This document shows positions 47,288 through 55,641 of a stretch of DNA of 64,000 nucleotides, one piece after another; within the stretch, counting starts at the first letter, position 1, and each line of letters starts with the position of its first letter. The stretch comes from an uncultured Clostridia bacterium. Its GTDB lineage: Bacteria > Bacillota > Clostridia > TANB77 > CAG-508. A model generated the notes under the pieces. It made no database searches and was not told the origin of the DNA. It was given only the letters and a program-made list of their open reading frames with translations. Both the position numbers and the translations under genes were made by a program. The stretch spans positions 16,843-80,842 of the forward strand of contig CALXWO010000007.1 in assembly GCA_944392485.1 (NCBI GenBank), given 5' to 3'.

Positions 47288-47459
47288 CAAATTGTAATTT
47301 GCTTTGCAAATTACAATAGTGACGAACTAAAAGTGAAAAATGAATAGTAAATGAAGATTTTTTGTTGGTTCCAACAAAAAATCAACAATTACTTTTAACT
47401 CTTCACTCTTAACTTTTAACTGTAATTTGTATGAATTTATTCATACAAATTACAATTTA
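47288..47459. repeat. Palindromic repeat element, family B copy 4
   Basis: About 170 bp: CAAATTGTAATTTG left end, CTAAAAGTGAAAAATGAATAG and CTTCACTCTTAACTTTTAAC arms, GTTGGTTCCAAC core, and CAAATTACAATTTA right end. The right-end TAA is the aspS stop codon. Confidence 0.85.
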
Positions 47460-49223
47460 TTTTTCTTTTTTTATATCTAGTTTTATATGAACTTCTCTTA
47501 ATTGTTTTTCTGTTACGTTTCCTGGTGCTCCCATTAATAAATCTTGTGCTTTACTATTCATTGGGAATGCTATTACTTCACGAATACTTGGTTCGTCTTT
47601 AAGTAACATTATCATTCTATCTACACCTGGTGCTATTCCTGCGTGTGGTGGTGCACCATAATGGAATGCATTAAATAGTGCTGGGAATTTATTTTCTATT
47701 GTCTCTCTTGTGTATCCTGCAATATCAAATGCTTTTATCATAATTTCTGGATCGTGGTTTCTTACTGCTCCTGATGATAATTCTACACCATTACATACTA
47801 AGTCATATTGGTATGCTAGTATTTCTAATGGGTCTTTTTCTTCTAGTGCTTTTAATCCACCTTGTGGCATAGAAAATGGATTATGGCTAAATGCTACTTT
47901 CCCTTCGTCATCTAATTCGAACATTGGAAAATCTACTATCCAGCAAAACTTAAATGTATCTTTTTCTAAAAGGTCTAATCTATTTGCAAGTTCGCTTCTT
48001 ATTTGTCCTGCTATGTTTTCTACAACACCTTTTTTGTCTGATATAAAGAATAATGAATCTCCTACTTTTGCACCAATTTGTTTTAGCATTTTTTCTTTTG
48101 ATTCTTCATCTATAAATTTTGCAATAGGTCCTTGAAGTTCGTTACCTTCATTTACTTTAAGCCATGCAAGCCCCTTTGCTCCACATTCAGATGTTGCAAA
48201 ATCAACCATTCCATCATAGAACTTTCTTGGTACATCTTGCGCATCTGGAAGAACTATTATTCTTACTATTTTTCCTTTAAATGCGTTAAATTCAACATGT
48301 TGGAATATTTCTGTTACATCTTGTATAATTAGTGGATTTCTTAAATCCGGTTTATCACTTCCGTATTTTAACATTGCTTCTTCAAAAGGAATTCTTGTAA
48401 ATGGAATTTCACCTATTTTTTTATTTGTAAATTCTTTGAATGTATTATATATAACTCCTTCCATTACTTCAAAAACATCTTCTTGTGTGCTAAAAGCCAT
48501 TTCCATATCTAATTGATAAAATTCTCCTGGTGCTCTATCTGCTCTTGCATCTTCATCTCTAAAGCATGGTGCTATTTGAAAATACTTATCTATTCCTGAT
48601 ACCATAAGTAGTTGCTTAAATTGTTGTGGTGCTTGTGGAAGTGCATAAAATTTACCTGGGTGTACTCTACTTGGCACTAGGTAGTCTCTTGCACCTTCTG
48701 GTGATGAACTAGTAAGTATTGGGGTTTGTACCTCTGTAAATCCTCTTTCTACCATTTGGTTTCTTAAAAATTGTAATACTTTTGATCTAAATAATATATT
48801 GTTTTTTAATTTATCATTTCTTAAATCTAAAAATCTGTATTGAAGTCTTAAATCTTCTCTTACTTCTTTATCTTCGTTTATTTCAAATGGTAAATTTCTG
48901 GTTCTTTTACCTAAAATTTCATATCTTTCTATTGCAACTTCTACTTCTCCTGTTGCAATATTTTTGTTAATTGTTTCTTCGTCTCTTTTTTTAACTTTAC
49001 CAGATATTGATACTACTGATTCTGCTGGTATCCTTGAAATTTCATCAACTAGTTTATCTTCTCCTGATATAACGGCTTGTGTTATTCCGTATTGATCTCT
49101 TACATCAACAAAAACTAGCCCTCCTAAATCTCTTATTGTTTGAATCCATCCAGCAATTTTTACTGTTTCTCCAACATTTTTTAACCCTAATTCATTACAG
49201 TTATGTGTTCTGTATTCGTTCAT
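47457..49223 (-). CDS. aspS: Aspartyl-tRNA synthetase
   Basis: Class II synthetase charging tRNA-Asp. ATG 49223 follows GGGGGA. An in-frame ATG seven codons upstream overlaps it. The 588 residues show the OB anticodon-binding domain (VGETVKIAGWIQTIRDLGGL), motif 1 and the flipping loop. SSPEGARDYLVPSR, QAPQQFKQLLMVSG and FRDEDARADRAPGEFYQLD give motif 2, the GAD insertion follows, and GIAPGVDRMIMLL is motif 3. A T-box upstream regulates it. No in-frame CGG. Confidence 0.97.
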   Translation of the reverse strand: MNEYRTHNCNELGLKNVGETVKIAGWIQTIRDLGGLVFVDVRDQYGITQAVISGEDKLVDEISRIPAESVVSISGKVKKRDEETINKNIATGEVEVAIERYEILGKRTRNLPFEINEDKEVREDLRLQYRFLDLRNDKLKNNILFRSKVLQFLRNQMVERGFTEVQTPILTSSSPEGARDYLVPSRVHPGKFYALPQAPQQFKQLLMVSGIDKYFQIAPCFRDEDARADRAPGEFYQLDMEMAFSTQEDVFEVMEGVIYNTFKEFTNKKIGEIPFTRIPFEEAMLKYGSDKPDLRNPLIIQDVTEIFQHVEFNAFKGKIVRIIVLPDAQDVPRKFYDGMVDFATSECGAKGLAWLKVNEGNELQGPIAKFIDEESKEKMLKQIGAKVGDSLFFISDKKGVVENIAGQIRSELANRLDLLEKDTFKFCWIVDFPMFELDDEGKVAFSHNPFSMPQGGLKALEEKDPLEILAYQYDLVCNGVELSSGAVRNHDPEIMIKAFDIAGYTRETIENKFPALFNAFHYGAPPHAGIAPGVDRMIMLLKDEPSIREVIAFPMNSKAQDLLMGAPGNVTEKQLREVHIKLDIKKEK

Positions 49224-49280
49224 GTTTTCCCCCTTTTCGGACAAAATTTTTTTGTCCCTACAAAATTTGCAATAAATATA

Positions 49281-49510
49281 ATAAAAACGCCCCTGTATAC
49301 ATATTTTGCATACAGGGACGAAGATAACTTTGTTTTCTCCGCGGTGCCACCCTTATTGGAATTTTATTTCCCGCTTTTATTTTAATTTATATAAGCTCAA
49401 ACGTGTTTCATAATTAATCTTATTTGTAAATGCTTTCAGCCTAGGGCATTTACTCTCTTTAAATAATTATATTAATTACTTTCATTTTCAAACGCTCTTT
49501 TTAAGTAAAT
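49281..49510 (-). promoter_or_regulatory. T-box riboswitch controlling aspS
   Basis: On the minus strand AGGGTGGCACCGCG (49340-49353) is the T-box antiterminator bulge that pairs with the uncharged tRNA CCA end. A strong terminator CGTCCCTGTATGC / GTATACAGGGGCG with a T-run follows (49285-49320). Upstream, stem-I-like pairing GTAAATGC / GCATTTAC and an AGAGAG element are visible. The specifier codon cannot be fixed by eye. A GAT is present in the expected 3' side of stem I. Confidence 0.88.
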
Positions 49511-49687
49511 TATATTTTATCTTATTTTTCCTTTATTGTCAATTATTTATACAAATTTTATTTTATTGTTTTTTTGTCAATTTTTGTTGACATATTTTTC
49601 CATTTCATATACAATATATTCTGGAATAGGAATAAGCAGAATGTGGCTCTGTCATCTCTTTATGCAAATGATAAGGAGGTGATGCTT

Positions 49688-49801
49688 ATGGTAGAACAAA
49701 TTTTGTTACATATGATAATCTTACTCTTTTCTGCACTTGTTGCAGTCACCATAATTGCTATTGCCTTAATTATAGCTTTAGCTATAGTTACTAGCAAATA
49801 A
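49688..49801 (+). CDS. Tiny hydrophobic peptide, possible type I toxin
   Basis: A 37-residue single-helix membrane peptide (MVEQILLHMIILLFSALVAV and then ITIA-type hydrophobic residues to AIVTSK). A very strong AAGGAGGTGAT stands 8 bases before ATG 49688. It is followed by a stable hairpin and a second short stem. Size, single helix and flanking structured RNA resemble holin-like or Fst-like type I toxins, but no family motif is decisive. It sits between aspS and spoIIE, divergent from the aspS T-box. Confidence 0.55.
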   Translation: MVEQILLHMIILLFSALVAVTIIAIALIIALAIVTSK

Positions 49802-49803
49802 AG

Positions 49804-49885
49804 CAAATCACATCTCTGCTTGGCATTAGAGATGTGATTTAATATCGCACTTTGATGACAACCACGTTTTGTGGTTTCCTATTTC
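49804..49885. ncRNA. Tandem hairpins after the tiny peptide, possible antitoxin RNA region
   Basis: First hairpin AAATCACATCTCT / AGAGATGTGATTT (49806-49842), then AACCACG TTTT GTGGTT (49859-49878) with T-rich flanks. Paired structures of this kind often mark convergent toxin mRNA and antisense RNA ends. Without transcript data this is a suggestion only. Confidence 0.4.
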
Positions 49886-49950
49886 TATTTTTATTATACC
49901 ATATATTTACAATTTGTAAATACCTTATTGGCAAATATTAATATTTTACA

Positions 49951-52184
49951 TTAATTTATTTTCTCTACTTTTGCAATAAGTATTGTCATATCGTCTTTTG
50001 CAATTCCTAATCCATTATCTATTGATTCTTGCAATAATATGTTTGCAATTTTTTGAATATCATCTGTTTCTATATTTTCTAATAAGTCCTTTACCCAAAT
50101 TTCTTTATTTACTAGCTCTGTGTTTGATTCTAATACTCCGTCACTACACATTACTATAATTTCTCCGCCTTTTAAATCTTTGTCGTAAACTACTAAATCT
50201 ATATTTTCCACTATACCGGCCGGAAGCGAAACAGCTTTTACTGTTTCTACTTTTTTTCCTAATTTAACAAAAGTTGGGCATGCACCATTTTTTATAAATT
50301 CTATATTTCCAGTTTTTTTATCAAATATTGATATATCTATTGTAGCATATGTCTCCTCATTAGAATTTAAATTTACAGAAGAGTTTATTAATCCTATCGA
50401 TATATCTTTGTCAAACCCTGTAGTAAGCAATCTTTTTAACATTTTTATAACTGTTGAGCTACTTTTTTTAGCATTGGGTCCAGACCCCATTCCGTCACTT
50501 ATTGCCATAAGCACTTTACCGTCGTGCAATTGTGTTTGTATACTAGTGTCTCCAGAAACTTCACTTCCTTTTTTAGTAGTTTTTACTTGTACCATTTGTA
50601 TTTTAAATTTATCCTCTGCCATTTGTTCCTCTTCTTTAAGAACGTGATCGTTTCCATCTTCAATATCTTCTGCAAGAGATGATATTACCTTAGATACTCC
50701 ACCGAAGCTGTTTTGCAAGTGTTCTTTTATTACTTGCCTCTTTTTGTTTCCATATAATATTTAATTTATTTATTCTATATGTATGGTTTATTGCTTTTAC
50801 TATCTGTTCAATATCCTTATTTATTAAATCTTTTTCTTCGTTATTTCCTATTTCTATTATATAATTATTATTTTTTTCAAAAATTTTAATTAATTCCTCG
50901 TTATTTATTTCTTCATTTTCTTCTAAGAAGTCGTATATATCTTCTATTACTTTATCATCACTTTCAATAATGTCATCATAAAGTATATTATCAGAAAAAT
51001 CTTCTATATTATTTAATAACTCTTCTTTAAAATTATTTTTACTATCTATTTCTAGTTCTTTTTTATTTTCTATAGTTGTCGCTGCAACTTCTCCGTAGCT
51101 TTTTGCCATTTCGGATATAGTTTCTGATACTGTGTTTAGCTTATTAACTGTTTCTTCTGTACTTCCTTCAAGTTGTCCTCCTGTTGTTGGCAAAAACTTT
51201 GTTTTTCCTACAATGTCTGATATGTCTATATTAATATTTTTAGGAAGAAATAATAAACCTAAAGATGCAATTAGTATTTCTCTTATTGTTATTATAGGAA
51301 CAGTATTACCATTTGCAACATATGTAAGTATTGCATTGCCTAAGCAGAATCCCACAATTACCCCTATTTTTCCTAATTTATTTAATATTCCTGCGAGCAT
51401 TCCGAGATATTGCATATGATGCAACAAGTATAGGGCTTGTATTTCCTATAATTCCTAAAACTATTCCAATTGTTGTTCCTGCTGTTGCACCAATTAAAAT
51501 TCCATTCTTCCAACCTAAAAATAATACTAACATTATGCTAAGGATATTACTTATAGATAATCCAAAAATACTTAATGTATGCAAAGAATATATTGCTATT
51601 GATAAAACAAGGCATGCACCTATTACTTCCTCTACTGTAAATGCTTGCTTTATTCCATATTCTTTAATAAATGTAATTGAATTTGCAAATATTTTGTAAA
51701 ATATGTATGTAAGAATTGAAAATACAATACTGCTTAACAAATCGTAAACTAAAAATATTGAGAACAACATTTTACCAGCTTGTACAATAAATGTTGAAAT
51801 TAAAACAAATAATCCTAATTTTTGTTTTTCATTTCTTTCTTCTTGCATTCTTGGTCTAAAAATTAATGTCATTGCTATAAAAATAAGTGTTGTAAGAAAA
51901 TAACTTAAAAAATCATTTATACCAAATCCTATTAATGTTCCTATACATGTAGCAATATATACTATTCCGACAGGTATTCTGTTACTACAAGCACTTGCAA
52001 AGATTGCAAGCCCAAAAGGTCCAAACTTTCCGTTAAAGCTTACCATAGAAACCATAAAAGAAACTGCATATAAAATAAAATCAGATACTGAAAAAAGATT
52101 TTTTAAGTTTATACTTCTCCTTTTTTTATTTTCAGTATCGATATTTTCTTCCTTTACATCTTCATCTATTATATTTTGAAACAT
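49951..52184 (-). CDS. spoIIE: Stage II sporulation protein E phosphatase, with two CGG +1 recoding sites
   Basis: Membrane PP2C phosphatase that activates sigma-F in the forespore by dephosphorylating SpoIIAA. Joining three frames gives 743 residues from ATG 52184 (behind AAGGTGG). About ten membrane helices come first. CGG 51404 lies in SYAIS-GMLAGILNKLGKIG (Gly261). After the cytoplasmic FtsZ-interacting region, CGG 50704 gives RTLAKQL-GGVSKVISS (Gly494). The PP2C domain has AISDGMGSGPNAKKSSST and IIVMCSDGVLESN with metal Asp residues. Each zero frame stops within nine codons. Without both shifts no phosphatase would be made. Confidence 0.92.
50702..50704 (-). other. CGG +1 recoding site in spoIIE (site 2)
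   Basis: Minus-strand zero frame CAG CTT CGG TGG AGT ATC TAA. The family frame is CAG CTT (C) GGT GGA GTA TCT. Confidence 0.88.
51402..51404 (-). other. CGG +1 recoding site in spoIIE (site 1)
   Basis: Minus-strand zero frame ATA TCT CGG AAT GCT. The family frame is ATA TCT (C) GGA ATG CTC GCA GGA. Confidence 0.86.
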
Positions 52185-52388
52185 CCTTACCACCTTCAAC
52201 AACTTTTTCTATTCTTTTGTTAATATGGGACGGCCAACAGCCGTCCTTACAAATGTTATTTTATCATCTATACATACACTTTTTTGTCATTTCTAGTTGT
52301 CAAAACAGAAAAAGTTTTTTGCATTTTGTGATATATTTACCTAATGTTTTTTCTTTTGTTCCTTTTATTTTATAATTTTATAAGTTTT
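52185..52388. other. Gap between gdpP and spoIIE with a short palindrome
   Basis: About 200 bp. GGGACGGCCAACAGCCGTCC (52230-52249) is a G+C-rich palindrome resembling the GGGACGG block of the family-A elements. It may be a remnant or a terminator of gdpP. Confidence 0.45.
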
Positions 52389-54397
52389 TTATGATATTTC
52401 TGTAAAATATTCGTTTATTCTTATTATAAGCTCATGTTTTGCTTCTTCCATTGTCATTCCCTCAAGCTGAGCTCCGGCAAGAGTAATATGTCCTCCTCCT
52501 CCGAAGTTTTTCTAGTATTATTTGTACATTTATATCTCCTATTGATCTTCCGCTTATACAAATTTTATCTCCTAAATTACCTATTACAAATGATGCTGTA
52601 ATATTATTTATAGTAAGTAATTCATCTGCTGCTTTTGCACAAATTAAATTTGCATTTTTATCTTTTTCCTCATATTCCGAAATACCAATAGAATCATTAA
52701 TTATTTCTGCTTTTTTTACTATATCTGCTATTAAATTGTAGCTATCTAAATCACTTTGAAACCATTTTTTTACTCTTATTATATCTACTCCATATTTTCT
52801 TAAATATGCCGCAGCTTCAAATGTTCTTACACCTGTTTTAAATGTAAAGTTTTTTGTGTCTATCATAATTCCTGCATATAGTCCTTCTGCTTCTATTTGC
52901 TTTAGCTCTATATCATTAGTTCCATATTCTATTATTTCTGTTACTAACTCAGATGCAGAAGATGCATATGTTTCGTGAAAAGTAAGTGTAGCATTTTCAA
53001 TAAAATCTGCACTTTTTCTATGGTGATCTATTATAACTATATTTTCTGTTTTATCTAATAGCTCTGGAACTTCCACAAAAGTTTTTTTGTGTGTATCTGT
53101 AATGATTAATAATGTTTCTGAATTTGTTTTAGAAATTGCTTGGCTTTTATCAATTATAACATCTTTATATTCTTCTTGTTCTTTAATTGTATCTATAAAT
53201 CCGTTAATTGCCATACTTTTTGTATTATTTACTATATGCACATCTTCTTTTAACATTTTTGCAAATCTATATAATCCAATGCTTGATCCTACTGAATCTA
53301 TATCTGCATTTTGATGTCCCATTATAATAACATTTTGTGAATTTTCTATAAGCTCTTCTAATGCATGTGCTACAACTCTTGCCTTAACTTTTGTTCTTTT
53401 TTCTAATTCTTGTGCCTTTCCTCCAAAGAAGCTATATTTGCCATCTATTTTTAGTACTGCTTGATCTCCTCCTCTTCCGAAGAGCTATATCCATAGCATC
53501 ATTTGCTGATTGATATTTTTCATAATTTGTATTTCCGTCATTTGAAACTGCAATACTTAAAGTAATTTGTAATTTTTCTTTAGTTCTTATTTCTTTTATT
53601 TTGTCTAAAATACTAAATTTTTCTTCTAACATTTCTGCTAAATATTTTTGTTCGAATACATACACAAATGTATCTCTTTCATTTTTTATCATTATTCCTT
53701 CTGTAGTTGCTGCCCAATCATAAAGTAATTTTTCAATTTCCGCTAATACTTGAGGCTTTTCTTCTGTTGCAATTCTTTGTAAAATCTCTTCGTAATTGTC
53801 AATCATTACTATTCCGACACATGTTTTTGAGTTGTTAAATTCTTTTAATAACTCTTTTTTATCTGTAATATCTATAAAATATAAGATTGTCATATATTTA
53901 CTTGTTTTTCTTTTATCTTTTTGCTTAATTTTTACATAGTTTCCAATTATGTGGTATACTTTATCTTCTATTTTTATTTCTTTATCTACTGTAGGTGTAT
54001 TGTTATTATCAATATCTGTTTTTATCTCTTTTGCAATATCATCTATATAGTTATTTATTCCAACATTTGCAAATACTTTATTAAATTTAGAACTTCTCCA
54101 AATAACATTACCATCTGTTTCTAAAATTATTAAAGGAAATGGAGAATTTATTAATGTGTTTTTTGCTGCTGAATCCATACTTATAGTTAATTCATTTATA
54201 TAATTTGAAATTTCTCCTTTTCTTTTGTTGTATACCCAAATTGTATATATAAATATTGCAATATATGCTACAATACTTGGAATAATATATTGAGTAACAT
54301 TTATACATAGTAAAATCAATGCTATTGCTATTACTATAAGGTATATTTTTGTTTTAGTCTCTATGTTTTCAAAAAATTTTATATTATTATTTTGCAT
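52389..54397 (-). CDS. gdpP: Cyclic-di-AMP phosphodiesterase GdpP, with two CGG +1 recoding sites
   Basis: Membrane c-di-AMP hydrolase. Joining three frames gives 668 residues, the size of Bacillus GdpP (about 660). Two membrane helices come first, then a PAS-like domain and a degenerate GGDEF. That domain ends at the first shift (AMDIAL-GRGGDQAVL, CGG 53479, Gly307). The DHH domain has GHQNADIDSVGSSIG and IDHHRKS. In DHHA1 the second CGG (52503) sits at the first glycine of GGGGHITLAGAQL (Gly632), the nucleotide-binding motif. The protein ends at TAA 52389. Confidence 0.93.
52501..52503 (-). other. CGG +1 recoding site in gdpP (site 2)
   Basis: Minus-strand zero frame AAA CTT CGG AGG AGG AGG. 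The family frame is AAA CTT (C) GGA GGA GGA GGA CAT, giving GGGGH. Confidence 0.9.
53477..53479 (-). other. CGG +1 recoding site in gdpP (site 1)
   Basis: Minus-strand zero frame GCT CTT CGG AAG AGG AGG. The family frame is GCT CTT (C) GGA AGA GGA GGA GAT, giving LGRGGD. Confidence 0.9.
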
Positions 54398-54478
54398 AAA
54401 TTAATTTCTCCCCAATTTTTCAATTACAACATATTAATTTTACCTTAAAATGGCTATTTTGTCAATTTTAACAGTAAC

Positions 54479-55354
54479 TTAATTTGCACAATTTTTTTCA
54501 TTAATATAATTTGTTATCCTAGCAAAATCCTCTAAACTTAATTTTTCTCCTCGTATTTTTAAATCAAGCTTTAAATCTAAGAGCATTTGTTCTATTGTAT
54601 TTTTATTTGACAATCCTCCATTTGTAAGTGCATTTAAAAGTGTTTTTCGTTTTTGCATAAAAGCTAATTTTATAATTTTAAATAATAAATTTTCATTACT
54701 TACTTTTACTGAAGGCTTTTTTAAAACTTGAAGATTAATTACACTAGAATCTACTGCTGGTGATGGTATAAAAGATTTTCTACTAACATCCATTATTTTT
54801 TTAGGTATTGTATAATAATTTATAGCATAAGTTATAGCTCCAGAATTTTTTCCTCCTGGTTTTTCTACTAATCTATCTGCTACTTCTTTTTGTACCATAA
54901 CTGTTATGCTTTCTATTTCTAATTTGTTTTCTAATAATTTCATAATTATTGGCGTTGTAATGTAATATGGTAAATTTGCAACTATTTTTACTTTGTCTGT
55001 ATCATTATTTTTTCTTTCTTTTATTAGTTTATTTAAATCCACATTTAATATATCTTCATTAATTAATTCAAAATTATTATATAGTTTAAATCTATCTTCT
55101 AAAATTTTAATCATTTTATTATCTATTTCTACAGATATAACTTTAGCTGAATTCTCCAACAATGGTTTTGTAAGTGTGCCAAGTCCTGGTCCTATTTCTA
55201 TAATAAAATCATTTTTACTAATTTTTGCAGCTTCTATGATGTTTTCTATGGTATTGTCATCTACTAAAAAATTTTGTCCTAAATTTTTATTTGCCTTTAT
55301 ATTATATTGTTTTAAAATATCCATTGTTTCTCTATATATATTCAAACTAATCAC
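54479..55354 (-). CDS. rsmA: 16S rRNA dimethyladenosine transferase
   Basis: KsgA/RsmA dimethylates A1518 and A1519 of 16S rRNA. The 291-residue protein has KANKNLGQNFLVDDNTIENI and the SAM site EIGPGLGTLTKPLLE. The catalytic VANLPYYITTPI motif and QKEVADRLVEKPGGKN follow, with a C-terminal helical domain (LLFKIIKLAFMQKRKTLLNA). Its start lies in front of a family-A repeat. No in-frame CGG. Confidence 0.96.
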   Translation of the reverse strand: MISLNIYRETMDILKQYNIKANKNLGQNFLVDDNTIENIIEAAKISKNDFIIEIGPGLGTLTKPLLENSAKVISVEIDNKMIKILEDRFKLYNNFELINEDILNVDLNKLIKERKNNDTDKVKIVANLPYYITTPIIMKLLENKLEIESITVMVQKEVADRLVEKPGGKNSGAITYAINYYTIPKKIMDVSRKSFIPSPAVDSSVINLQVLKKPSVKVSNENLLFKIIKLAFMQKRKTLLNALTNGGLSNKNTIEQMLLDLKLDLKIRGEKLSLEDFARITNYINEKNCAN

Positions 55355-55391
55355 CTTTTTAATTATACAAAAAATTAATGTTTATTGCAAC

Positions 55392-55570
55392 AAATTGTAA
55401 TTTGTGTGATTGTATTTTGTTTTTGGAATTTGGATTTTTGATGTAGGGGGCGCTGTCTTCGGCGCCCCGTATACCCGATTTTCGGGTCGCCCAGGAGTGC
55501 GACCCCTACAACGTTGAGGAAACGACCCATCAAGAACCGTCCCATTTGAGACACACAAAAATTACAATTT
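55392..55570. repeat. Palindromic repeat element, family A copy 3
   Basis: Near-identical to 33714-33893 in the same orientation, and to 6505-6686 inverted. The right terminus is slightly mutated (CAAAAATTACAATTT). It lies between the divergent rsmA and spoVD genes. Confidence 0.88.
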
Positions 55571-55641
55571 TTCTTTCTGTTTAATTGATTTTTAATGTAA
55601 TATGATATACAATTTTTATATTAAAAATTGTAGGTGTTTTT

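Noticed and set aside
6505..55570. CRISPR array for the repeated palindromes
   Set aside because: Copies are tens of kilobases apart, about 120-250 bp long and without spacers. No cas genes are present.
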